Assembly: GCA_023426345.1 (NCBI GenBank)
Contig: JAFAAX010000103.1
Span: 1-21,123, forward strand
DNA length: 21,123 nt
DNA from: Actinomycetes bacterium
Lineage (GTDB): Bacteria; Actinomycetota; Actinomycetes; Actinomycetales; Actinomycetaceae
Reading direction: 5' to 3'
Every line of letters starts with the position of its first letter. Position 1 is the stretch's first letter. This document shows, piece after piece, positions 6,967 to 15,550 of the stretch. Under the pieces are notes generated by a model that was not told where the DNA came from, did no database searches, and saw only the letters and a list, made by a program, of their open reading frames with translations. The translations under genes and the position numbers were made by a program.

Positions 6967-7736
6967 GCACCGTGGACGACGCACCAGACCCCCGGCCCGA
7001 CGGACTCCCCGCGCGCGGCCCGCAGCGGCACGGCGTGTGGAGGAGGCTCCGCTCCGCCCTGTTCGCCCGGCCGCGCCCCCTCCACCTCGTGCTCCTGCTC
7101 ATCTGCTTCACGCTGGGCGTCGCCATGGTCACCCAGCTGCGCGCCCAGCAGACCGATCCGCTGGAGACGATGGACCAGCAGGACCTCGTCGCCCTGCTCA
7201 GCGAGCTCAACACCCGCGAGGACACGCTGCGCCAGGAGAAGGCGGACCTTCAGTCCCAGCTGTCGGACCTGGAGAACGCGGCGTCCGAGCAGGAGGCCGC
7301 CCAGGCGGCGGCCGAGCGGGCGGCCAGCCAGGCCGCCGTCAACGCCGGCACCGTCCCCGTCCACGGCCCCGGGCTGGTGATGGCGGTCGCCGATCCCGCG
7401 CGCGCCCTCGACTCCTCCCAGTTCGTCATGACGCTGGGGGAGCTGCGCAACGCGGGAGCGGAGGCCGTGGCCCTCAACGGCATCCGGATCACGCCGCGCT
7501 CCTGGTTCGGCGACGACGGCTCGGGGGTGGTCCTGGACGGGCAGTCCGTCTCGGCGCCCTACACGTGGCAGATCCTGGGAGACGCCTCGACGCTGGAGCC
7601 CGCGCTCGAGATCCAGGCCGGCTCCGCCCAGCAGATGCGGGCCCGCGGGGCCACGGTTACGATCACCCCGGCCGACGACCTCCGGATCACGGCCGTCGCA
7701 GAGGCGCCCCAGCCCCACTGGGCGACCGTCCGGTGA
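6963..7736 (+). CDS. DUF881 family membrane-anchored protein (second copy)
   Basis: 257 aa from GTG 6963, which overlaps the sbp stop in a GTGA. The frame is open further upstream, but that extension only shadows sbp. The layout is a cytoplasmic N-terminus (1-38), one membrane helix (about 39-58), a Gln/Glu/Ala-rich coiled coil (about 68-125) and the DUF881 domain with PVHGPGLVMAVADP (132-145), LRNAGAEAVALNGIRITPRS (161-180) and SAPYTWQILGD (198-208). This is the counterpart of Rv1825. Unlike the first copy it has a clear coiled coil, so the two may pair with each other or with Sbp; that is inference. Confidence 0.88.
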   Translation: MSTVDDAPDPRPDGLPARGPQRHGVWRRLRSALFARPRPLHLVLLLICFTLGVAMVTQLRAQQTDPLETMDQQDLVALLSELNTREDTLRQEKADLQSQLSDLENAASEQEAAQAAAERAASQAAVNAGTVPVHGPGLVMAVADPARALDSSQFVMTLGELRNAGAEAVALNGIRITPRSWFGDDGSGVVLDGQSVSAPYTWQILGDASTLEPALEIQAGSAQQMRARGATVTITPADDLRITAVAEAPQPHWATVR

Positions 7737-7757
7737 CTGCGCGGCGGAGTGTGACAC

Positions 7758-7763
7758 TAGACT
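7758..7763 (+). promoter_or_regulatory. -10 hexamer (TAGACT) upstream of garA
   Basis: TAGACT in the 64-nt gap after the second DUF881 gene. TGACTG 18 bp upstream could serve as a weak -35. The leader would be about 30 nt and contains AGGAGGG (7789-7795), five bases before GTG 7801. This suggests garA-ftsR can be transcribed apart from the DUF881 operon. Confidence 0.4.
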
Positions 7764-7800
7764 GATCCCAACGTGCCGCCATTGACCCAGGAGGGAAGAA

Positions 7801-8232
7801 GTGGATCCCCAGAAGGATTTCGATCCCACGGCCACCTCACTGTTCGGACTGCCCGCGGAGGAGGACGCCGCCGGCGGCCCGGTGCCCCTGTCGGCGCGCG
7901 ACCGCGACGCCGTCGACGCGCTGCCGGCCGGATCGGCGCTGCTCATCGTCCAGAGGGGCCCCAACTCGGGAGCCCGGTTCCTCCTGGATCCCGAGGTGAC
8001 GAACGCGGGCCGCTCCCCGAAGTCCGACATCTTCCTCGACGACGTCACGGTGTCGAGGCGCCACTGCCAGTTCATCGCGCGCGACGGCGGATACTACGTG
8101 CGCGACTCCGGGTCCCTCAACGGGACCTACGTCAACCGCGAGCGGGTCGAGCAGGCCGAGCTCCACGCCGGCGACGAGGTCCAGATCGGCAAGTACCGCC
8201 TCACCTACCATCCCTCTCCCCGCCAGGCATGA
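7801..8232 (+). CDS. garA: FHA-domain regulator GarA/OdhI
   Basis: 143 aa. The forkhead-associated domain (about residues 46-137) is nearly identical in motif to GarA/OdhI: AGRSPKSDIFLDDVTVSRRH, DSGSLNGTYVNRE, GDEVQIGKYRL. In mycobacteria and corynebacteria the unphosphorylated protein binds and inhibits 2-oxoglutarate dehydrogenase and affects glutamate metabolism; phosphorylation of threonines in an N-terminal ETTS motif by Ser/Thr kinases switches it off. Here the equivalent stretch reads TATSLF (T10-A11-T12-S13). The second threonine (the PknB-type site, T22 in GarA) is kept as T12, but the first (the PknG-type site, T21) is alanine. GTG 7801 is set by AGGAGGG. The stop overlaps the ftsR start (ATGA), as expected for a co-translated pair (compare Rv1827-Rv1828). 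Confidence 0.94.
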   Translation: MDPQKDFDPTATSLFGLPAEEDAAGGPVPLSARDRDAVDALPAGSALLIVQRGPNSGARFLLDPEVTNAGRSPKSDIFLDDVTVSRRHCQFIARDGGYYVRDSGSLNGTYVNRERVEQAELHAGDEVQIGKYRLTYHPSPRQA

Positions 8233-9029
8233 GCGCCGCCGCGCCCGCCCCCGTCCCCGCCGCCTCGCCCGGTGACGCCGCCGAGGCCTGGCCGCGCGGC
8301 GTTCCCCGGGACCCCGTCCTCTCCATCGGGCAGGTCGTCGACGCCCTGCGCGCGGAGTTCCCGGCGGTGACGGTCTCGAAGATCCGCTTCCTGGAGGATC
8401 AGGGCCTCGTCGCCCCCGTCCGGTCGGGGTCCGGGTACCGCAAGTACTCCCGCGCCGACATCGAGCGCCTCCGCTTCGTCCTCATCCAGCAGCGCGACTC
8501 CTACGCGCCGCTGCGCGTCATCGGCGACCAGCTGCGGGCGCTGGACGCGGGCCACGACATCGAGCCGGCGCCGACGGCGCGCGTCGTCACCTCCGAGGGT
8601 CACGTCGTCGTCCCCACGCACCGCACGTCGGTGCCCGCCCGGGAGCTGTCCGATCTCACGGGGGCCGGCATCGACACGCTCGAGCGCTACGCGGCGCTCG
8701 GGCTGATCACGCCCGACATGGCGGGGTACTTCCCGGCCCGCACGGTCCAGGTGGTCTCGCTGCTGGTCGCCCTGGAGTCCCAGGGCGTGGACGCTCGGAT
8801 CCTGCGCTCCGTGCGCACGGGCGCCGAGCGCAGCGCCGACCTGGTCGATCAGGCCGTGTCGTCACAGCGCTCGCGCAACCGCGCCGCCGACCTCGAGCGC
8901 GCGGGCTCCCGGTCGATGGAGCTCGGCGAGCTGATGGCGGACCTCCATCGGGAGATGCTGCGCGTGTCGCTGTCCCAGCTCAACGGCCTCGACCAGGCCG
9001 GCGGGGCGGGACGCCAACCCTCACCGTGA
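8229..9029 (+). CDS. ftsR: MerR-family regulator FtsR (Rv1828-like)
   Basis: 266 aa from ATG 8229, which overlaps the garA stop. After a 30-residue Ala/Pro leader comes a MerR winged helix: LSIGQVVDALRAEFPAVTVSKIRFLEDQGLV (about 31-61), then SGSGYRKYSRADIERLRFVL. This is the pattern of Rv1828 and of FtsR from Corynebacterium glutamicum, which activates ftsZ. A second, helix-turn-helix-like segment (ELSDLTGAGIDTLERYAALGLI) follows, as in that family. The frame is open upstream through garA, but that part is a shadow. The role is probably control of cell-division genes, inferred from family and position. Confidence 0.9.
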   Translation: MSAAAPAPVPAASPGDAAEAWPRGVPRDPVLSIGQVVDALRAEFPAVTVSKIRFLEDQGLVAPVRSGSGYRKYSRADIERLRFVLIQQRDSYAPLRVIGDQLRALDAGHDIEPAPTARVVTSEGHVVVPTHRTSVPARELSDLTGAGIDTLERYAALGLITPDMAGYFPARTVQVVSLLVALESQGVDARILRSVRTGAERSADLVDQAVSSQRSRNRAADLERAGSRSMELGELMADLHREMLRVSLSQLNGLDQAGGAGRQPSP

Positions 9030-9039
9030 GCATGAGGGT
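9017..9039 (+). promoter_or_regulatory. Inverted repeat across the ftsR stop codon
   Basis: ACCCTCA (9017-9023) and TGAGGGT (9033-9039) are perfectly complementary across a 9-nt loop that contains the ftsR TGA. There is no T-run. It could be a weak terminator or a protein-binding site ahead of the second merR promoter. Confidence 0.35.
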
Positions 9040-9059
9040 GAGGCGCGCCGGGACGGTCG

Positions 9060-9088
9060 TTGACCGGCCCCCTCGCGATGTTTACCGT
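9060..9088 (+). promoter_or_regulatory. Promoter for the second merR gene
   Basis: TTGACC (9060-9065), a 17-bp spacer and TACCGT (9083-9088) make a good housekeeping-type promoter. Transcription should start near 9094-9096, giving a leader of about 38 nt to GTG 9133, or an almost leaderless GTG 9094. Confidence 0.55.
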
Positions 9089-9132
9089 TGACCGTGTCAT
9101 CGCACGACCATCCCGTCCCCGAAGGAGCCGCC

Positions 9133-9699
9133 GTGAGCGCCCAGCCTCCACAACCCCGGGCCGCAGCCCGGCAGGGCATGCTCTTCGGCGATCCCCTCGA
9201 AGGGCTCGACGAGGAGCAGACGGGGTATCGCGGCCCCGTCGCCTGCGCGGTCACCGGCATCACGTACCGCCAGCTCGACTACTGGGCCCGCACGGGCCTG
9301 CTGGAGCCCTCGGTCCGCGCCGCCCGGGGGTCCGGGTCCCAGCGCCTCTACTCCTTCAAGGACCTGCTGGTCCTGCGCGTCGTCAAGAAGCTCCTCGACA
9401 CCGGCGTCTCCCTGCAGCAGGTGCGCGCCGCCGTCGGCACGCTCCAGGACCGGGGCGTGGACGACCTGGCCGCCATCACGCTGATGAGCGACGGCGCCTC
9501 CGTCTACGAGTGCACGTCCGCCGACGAGGTCATCGACCTCCTCCAGGGCGGCCAGGGCGTGTTCGGCATCGCCGTGGGGCGCGTCTGGCGCGAGATCGAG
9601 GGATCCCTCGCCGAGCTGCCGATCGAGCAGGCCTCGCCGGCCGAGCCGATGGTCGACGAGCTGGCGGAGCGCCGGCGCCGCAGGCGCTCGGCCTCCTGA
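9133..9699 (+). CDS. MerR-family transcriptional regulator (Rv1830-like)
   Basis: 188 aa from GTG 9133, chosen because GAAGGAG lies five bases upstream. The same frame also has GTG 9094 and TTG 9088. The core is GYRGPVACAVTGITYRQLDYWARTGLL followed by SGSQRLYSFKDLLVLRVVKKLLDTGVSLQQVRAAV, the typical sequence of the actinobacterial MerR regulator next to ftsR (Rv1830). The protein has a short helix-turn-helix domain (about 28-97), a C-terminal dimer/effector part and a basic tail (RRRRRRS). The mycobacterial neighbour Rv1829 (bifunctional nuclease) is absent between the two merR genes. The target genes are not evident from sequence. Confidence 0.9.
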   Translation: MSAQPPQPRAAARQGMLFGDPLEGLDEEQTGYRGPVACAVTGITYRQLDYWARTGLLEPSVRAARGSGSQRLYSFKDLLVLRVVKKLLDTGVSLQQVRAAVGTLQDRGVDDLAAITLMSDGASVYECTSADEVIDLLQGGQGVFGIAVGRVWREIEGSLAELPIEQASPAEPMVDELAERRRRRRSAS

Positions 9700-9704
9700 G
9701 CGCC

Positions 9705-9710
9705 TAGTCT
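9705..9710 (+). promoter_or_regulatory. -10 hexamer (TAGTCT) for the acylphosphatase
   Basis: TAGTCT just after the merR stop. With transcription starting about seven bases later, the leader would hold AAGGAGG (9729-9735) before ATG 9741. Confidence 0.35.
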
Positions 9711-9740
9711 GGGCCCACACCCCCGATGAAGGAGGGCCCC

Positions 9741-10025
9741 ATGGCCGGAGAGCACGACATCAGAGCCGTCGAGGTCCGGGTCCGCGGACTCGTCCAGGGC
9801 GTCGGCTACCGTTTCGGCGCCCTGCATCGGGCGGCGGCCCTGGATGTGGCGGGATGGATCCGCAACGAGAACAACGGCGATGTCCTCGCGCATCTGGAGG
9901 GGCTCGGCTATCGCATCGATTCCCTGCTCGAATGGATGAGGGAGGGCTCACCGTCCGCGCAGGTGACCCGCGTCGACGTGTCGAGCGCGGCGGTGGAGGG
10001 GTGGGACGGCTTCACCCTGCGCTAG
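9741..10025 (+). CDS. acyP: Acylphosphatase
   Basis: 94 aa, the usual size of this one-domain enzyme, which hydrolyses acyl phosphates such as acetyl phosphate or 1,3-bisphosphoglycerate in the cytoplasm. The signature VRGLVQGVGYRFGALH (13-29) contains the phosphate-binding arginine (R24), and AGWIRNENNGDV (37-48) contains the catalytic asparagine (N42). ATG 9741 is preferred over ATG 9726 because AAGGAGG lies between them, correctly spaced for 9741. The stop shares CTAG with the stop of the Hsp70-like gene on the other strand. Confidence 0.92.
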   Translation: MAGEHDIRAVEVRVRGLVQGVGYRFGALHRAAALDVAGWIRNENNGDVLAHLEGLGYRIDSLLEWMREGSPSAQVTRVDVSSAAVEGWDGFTLR

Positions 10026-11548
10026 GAGGAGGGCGTCAGCGACCGGCGGATCGAGAACCCGGTCGAGCAGTCGCGGATCTGGACCGTGACGATCCCGTGG
10101 GGATCCACCGAGTACAGTTCCTCGACAAGTGGCCCGTCCTCGGTCCGGACGATCTCGACGCCGCCGATGTCCCCACCCGCCCGCACGCGGTCCTGCAGCG
10201 GGGGAGTGAGGGGCATGACGACCTGCCCCGACGGCAGGACCTCGCCCCGCGGGACGCCCTCGTCGTCCGTGGCCGTGTATTCGACGAAGCGGAACCACCC
10301 GATATTGTGCGCGGCCCGGTAGGTCCGGGACACCGACACGGTGGACGTCGTCGAGACGCGCTGGTCGGGGCCGAGCACCGGGTCGAAGGAGACCCGCGAC
10401 CCCGACTCGCGTTCGCGGAACACGCCCAGCCCCCGCGACAGCCGCTCGGAGAGCGTGTACCCGGCGTCCGGATCGGCCGCGATGGCCAGCCCGATCGCCG
10501 TGGAGGCCGCCGTATGCGGCGATCGGTGGACGCGCCGGCCGAACCGCGCCCGCAGGGCGCGCGAGACGAGCGGCAGCTCCGATCCGCCGCCCACCACGTA
10601 GAGGCCGGCGACGTCCGGCGATAGGACTCCGGCGCCGTCCCGATCGCGGGCGAGGAGCGGCTCCATCGTCGCCAGCGTCGCCTCGACGAGCATCCCCGCG
10701 TCCTCGGAGAAGCGGGCGACCGGGACCGCCACGTCGCGCCCGCCGACGTCCAGGACGAGCACGCGGGACTGGGGCGACATCGACTCCTTGGCCAGCCGGG
10801 CCTCCTCGAGCAGCGCCTCCCAGGCGCCCTCGCTGAGGGAGGCCTCCGCCACGCCCGCCTCGCGCAGGGCGCAGCGCGCGAGGATCGCGTCGAAGTCGTC
10901 CCCGCCGAGCAGGTTGTTGCCCCGCGATCCCAGGACCTCGTGGGCGCGCCCCGACACGGCCACCAGGGACGCGTCGAACGTGCCGCCGCCGAGGTCGTAG
11001 ACGAGGACATGTCCGCGGCGGCCGGTCAGCGTGCCCGCATGGCGGTGCGTGTACTCGAAGCCCGCGGCCGAGGGCTCGTTGACCATCGCGAGCACCGAGA
11101 ACCCGGCGGCCCGGAACGCCTCCAGGGTGAGGAAGCGCTGGGCGGAGTGCGCGTGGGCGGGGATGCCGACGACGGCCTCCAACGGCTCGCCCTCGGGGAT
11201 CTCGGACACCGACGAGGAGGCCCGCAGGCACCCGCCGACATAGGCGAGGAACCCGGTGACCAGTCCGAGCAAGGACAGGTCGCGGCGGCCCAGGCGCACC
11301 GTCGTCGCGCCGCTCACCTCCGGGTCGGCGAGCAGCCGCTTGATGGAGCGCACGTGCGGCGCGCCCGCGCGGGCGAGCTCCTGCGCCCGGAAGCCGAAGA
11401 CGGGGCGGTCGCCGTCCAGCGCGACGACGGAGGGGATGAACTCGTGGACGTCGTCGAGGTCGTCGGCGAAGGCGACGACCGGGTAGTTGCCCCGGTCCGC
11501 CGCCGCGACGGTGGTCCGCGTCGTCCCGAAGTCCACGCCCAGTCTCAT
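10022..11548 (-). CDS. Hsp70-family ATPase lacking the helical lid
   Basis: 508 aa, about 100 shorter than DnaK. The actin-like ATPase fold is clear: phosphate-1 loop VDFGTTRTTVA (5-15), connecting segment NEPSAAGFEY (157-166), phosphate-2 loop VYDLGGGTFDASL (183-195) and adenosine motif VVGGGSELPLV (318-328). Residues from about 370 onward look like a diverged beta-type substrate domain. The sequence then ends without the helical lid or the acidic DnaK tail. No dnaJ or grpE gene is adjacent, so it is not the main chaperone. Proteins of this kind are usually annotated only as 'Hsp70 family', with unknown clients. The start is ATG 11548, six bases after TAGACT. Confidence 0.85.
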   Translation of the reverse strand: MRLGVDFGTTRTTVAAADRGNYPVVAFADDLDDVHEFIPSVVALDGDRPVFGFRAQELARAGAPHVRSIKRLLADPEVSGATTVRLGRRDLSLLGLVTGFLAYVGGCLRASSSVSEIPEGEPLEAVVGIPAHAHSAQRFLTLEAFRAAGFSVLAMVNEPSAAGFEYTHRHAGTLTGRRGHVLVYDLGGGTFDASLVAVSGRAHEVLGSRGNNLLGGDDFDAILARCALREAGVAEASLSEGAWEALLEEARLAKESMSPQSRVLVLDVGGRDVAVPVARFSEDAGMLVEATLATMEPLLARDRDGAGVLSPDVAGLYVVGGGSELPLVSRALRARFGRRVHRSPHTAASTAIGLAIAADPDAGYTLSERLSRGLGVFRERESGSRVSFDPVLGPDQRVSTTSTVSVSRTYRAAHNIGWFRFVEYTATDDEGVPRGEVLPSGQVVMPLTPPLQDRVRAGGDIGGVEIVRTEDGPLVEELYSVDPHGIVTVQIRDCSTGFSIRRSLTPSS

Positions 11549-11554
11549 GGGCCC

Positions 11555-11560
11555 AGTCTA
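11555..11560 (-). promoter_or_regulatory. -10 hexamer (TAGACT) for the Hsp70-like gene
   Basis: Minus-strand TAGACT, six bases, then ATG 11548, a leaderless arrangement. A plus-strand TAGCAT (11577-11582), possibly for the divergent gene at 11652, lies 16 bp away. Confidence 0.45.
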
Positions 11561-11651
11561 GGGCGCGGGCGAGCGGTAGCATGGGGCCTCCGACGCGGCG
11601 CGGGAACGCGGGAGCGCAGGGGAGCGGGGGACCGAGGCAGAGGGGAGCGCG

Positions 11652-12281
11652 ATGGCGATCGAGGACGTGATCGGGTGGGTCGGCTCGGTGTTGGTCGTCG
11701 TCTCCCTCATGCTTCCCAGCGTGCGGCGCTTCCGGTGGATGAACTTCACCGGCTCCGTGCTCGCGACGATCTACAACGGGCTGTTCCAGATCTGGCCGTT
11801 CTTCGCGATGAACCTCGCGATCGCCCTCATCGACGCCGCCTGGATCCTCCGCATCGAGCGCGACGCGCGGCGGGGGCGCGCCTATCAGCTGGTCCCCATC
11901 GACGCGTCCGAGCCGTACTTCGCGCACATGGCCCATGCGCTGGGGGAGGCCGTGGACCGCTGGTACCCGGGCTTCGGCGTCTCGGCGGCGCCGGCCGGGC
12001 GCCGGGCGTTCCTGGTCCTGCACGGCGAGGAGACGATCGGGCTGGTCGTGGCCGACGTGGACGGGGACGTCGCGGACATCGCGCTGGACGTCGTGACGCC
12101 GCGGTTCCGGGACTTCACGCCGGGCCGCTTCGTCTACACGCAGGGCGGGCTCGCCCAGATCCTCGGCGTGTCGGCGCTGCGGGTGAGGCCCGGGACCACG
12201 CGGGACCCGGACTACTTCCGCGCCGTCGGGTTCCAGGACGCGGGGGAGGACCTGGTGCTGGGGGCGGAGTCCCGGTTCTGA
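11652..12281 (+). CDS. YgjV-like membrane protein with C-terminal acetyltransferase-like domain
   Basis: 209 aa. The first 70 residues form three membrane helices (about 5-22, 29-46 and 48-67) resembling the YgjV inner-membrane family: IGWVGSVLVVVSLMLPS, NFTGSVLATIYNGLFQIWP, NLAIALIDAAW. The remaining 135 residues look soluble and are weakly GNAT-like. They have repeated beta-strand-like stretches (FLVLHGEETIGLVVADV, ADIALDVVTPRFRD) and a late DPDYFRAVGFQDAG, typical of the end of N-acetyltransferase folds. Function is unknown. The start is ATG 11652, with AGAGGGGAG about five bases upstream. It is divergent from the Hsp70-like gene and convergent with the uvrA-like gene. Confidence 0.75.
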   Translation: MAIEDVIGWVGSVLVVVSLMLPSVRRFRWMNFTGSVLATIYNGLFQIWPFFAMNLAIALIDAAWILRIERDARRGRAYQLVPIDASEPYFAHMAHALGEAVDRWYPGFGVSAAPAGRRAFLVLHGEETIGLVVADVDGDVADIALDVVTPRFRDFTPGRFVYTQGGLAQILGVSALRVRPGTTRDPDYFRAVGFQDAGEDLVLGAESRF

Positions 12282-12318
12282 GGGAGTCGCGACCTGCCGG
12301 CGCCCTCGCCGTTCTGAC

Positions 12319-12332
12319 ATAATGTACATTAT
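12319..12332. promoter_or_regulatory. Perfect 14-bp AT-rich palindrome
   Basis: ATAATGTACATTAT is exactly self-complementary and 86% A+T in a very GC-rich region. It lies between two convergent genes, an unusual place for an operator. It could be a repressor site, an antisense promoter core, or a relic of an inserted element. No regulator can be named. Confidence 0.6.
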
Positions 12333-12340
12333 CGGATATT

Positions 12341-12370
12341 GACGAGGGCGGCCCCGGCTGCGCCGGGGCG
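12341..12370 (-). terminator. Hairpin after the uvrA-like gene, same family as at 4055
   Basis: Arms GCCCCGGC (12351-12358) and GCCGGGGC (12362-12369) with a 3-nt loop, 19 nt after the minus-strand stop. The 18-base block GACGAGGGCGGCCCCGGC is identical to the copy at 4055-4072. There is no T-run. Confidence 0.6.
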
Positions 12371-12388
12371 CGCGCGGCGGGGCCCGGC

Positions 12389-14755
<2,367 letters not shown>

Positions 14756-14763
14756 GGTGGATG

Positions 14764-14769
14764 ACTGTA
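14764..14769 (-). promoter_or_regulatory. -10 hexamer (TACAGT) for the uvrA-like gene
   Basis: Minus-strand TACAGT, eight bases, then ATG 14755. No ribosome binding site is present in between, consistent with leaderless or near-leaderless expression. Confidence 0.4.
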
Positions 14770-14846
14770 GAGCGCGGCTCCCCCGCGCGCGAACGGGCCG
14801 GACTGCCGGGATGGCCCTGCGCGCGCGGTTGCGGTGCGATGACCGC

Positions 14847-14880
14847 TTGACAAAGCGTTCTTTGCAAAGGATTATTTGCA
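14847..14880 (+). promoter_or_regulatory. Promoter with overlapping operator repeats for the ArsR-MFS operon
   Basis: TTGACA (14847-14852), a 17-bp spacer and GATTAT (14870-14875) form a good promoter, six bases before ATG 14882. The spacer holds CAAAG-cgtt-CTTTG (14851-14864) and the perfect palindrome CTTTGCAAAG (14860-14869). GCAAA (14864-14868) also pairs with TTTGC (14875-14879). A dimer bound here would block RNA polymerase, so autorepression by the downstream regulator is likely. Confidence 0.65.
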
Positions 14881-14881
14881 T

Positions 14882-15550
14882 ATGTCCTCCGACCGCGACC
14901 CCCGCCTGCGCCCGACCTTCGATCCGGACCGCGACCTCGTCACCGGGACGGAGGAGCTCCGCGCGCTCGCGCACCCCCTGCGCCTGCGCCTGCTCGGCCT
15001 CCTGCGCCTCGACGGCCCCTCCACGGCGACCCGGCTGGCGCAGCGCTGCGGGGAGTCATCGGGGCTCACCAGCTATCACCTGCGCCAGCTCGCCGCCGCG
15101 GGCTTCGTCGAGGACGCCGATCCCTCCGACCTCGCCGGCACCCCGGCCCGCGGGAGGGAGCGGTGGTGGAAGGCCGCGCGCCCCTCCACGCACGCCGAGC
15201 GGCCACCGGCAGGCGACGCGGAGGGCACGGCCGTGAGCGCCGACTACCTGCGCGCCGTCATCGCGGTCTACGCCGATCGGGCACGCCAATGGCTGACGAC
15301 CGAGCACACGTGGCCCGAGGAATGGCAGGAGCTCAGCGGGATCGGCGATGTCGCCCTGCGCCTGTCCGCCGCCGAGGCCCGGCGGTTCCGCCTCGAGCTC
15401 AGCGGGCTGCTCGGGCGGTATCGGAGCCACGACCCGTCCGAGGCCCCGGGGAGCGGCGACGTGCCGGGCGACGCCGTGGTCGTCTCGATGCAGTACCAGC
15501 TCTTCCCCGACCCCGAGCAGGATCCGCCCCGCTCGCCGGACCGGCGGTGA
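14882..15550 (+). CDS. ArsR-type winged-helix transcriptional regulator
   Basis: 222 aa from ATG 14882; a TTG two codons earlier lies inside the promoter and is rejected. Residues about 22-75 form an ArsR-like winged helix: ELRALAHPLRLRLLGLLRLDGPSTATRLAQ, then SGLTSYHLRQLAAAGFVED, with the recognition helix around the SYHLRQL segment. No metal-binding CxC motif is seen, so it is probably not a metal sensor. The C-terminal two-thirds is variable and may bind the inducer. Its stop overlaps the GTG of the MFS gene (GTGA), so the two are co-translated. It probably represses its own operon and perhaps the divergent uvrA-like gene through the repeats at 14851-14879. Confidence 0.85.
   Translation: MSSDRDPRLRPTFDPDRDLVTGTEELRALAHPLRLRLLGLLRLDGPSTATRLAQRCGESSGLTSYHLRQLAAAGFVEDADPSDLAGTPARGRERWWKAARPSTHAERPPAGDAEGTAVSADYLRAVIAVYADRARQWLTTEHTWPEEWQELSGIGDVALRLSAAEARRFRLELSGLLGRYRSHDPSEAPGSGDVPGDAVVVSMQYQLFPDPEQDPPRSPDRR

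Noticed and set aside
7773..8228. Longer N-terminus for FtsR
   Set aside because: It would overlap garA entirely in another frame. ATG 8229 overlapping the garA stop is the natural coupled start.
9726..9740. Upstream ATG for the acylphosphatase
   Set aside because: The ribosome site AAGGAGG lies after this ATG and is correctly spaced only for ATG 9741.
12341..12388. Hairpin as a classical intrinsic terminator with U-tract
   Set aside because: No T-run follows the stem on either strand. Reported instead as a terminator-like repeated element.
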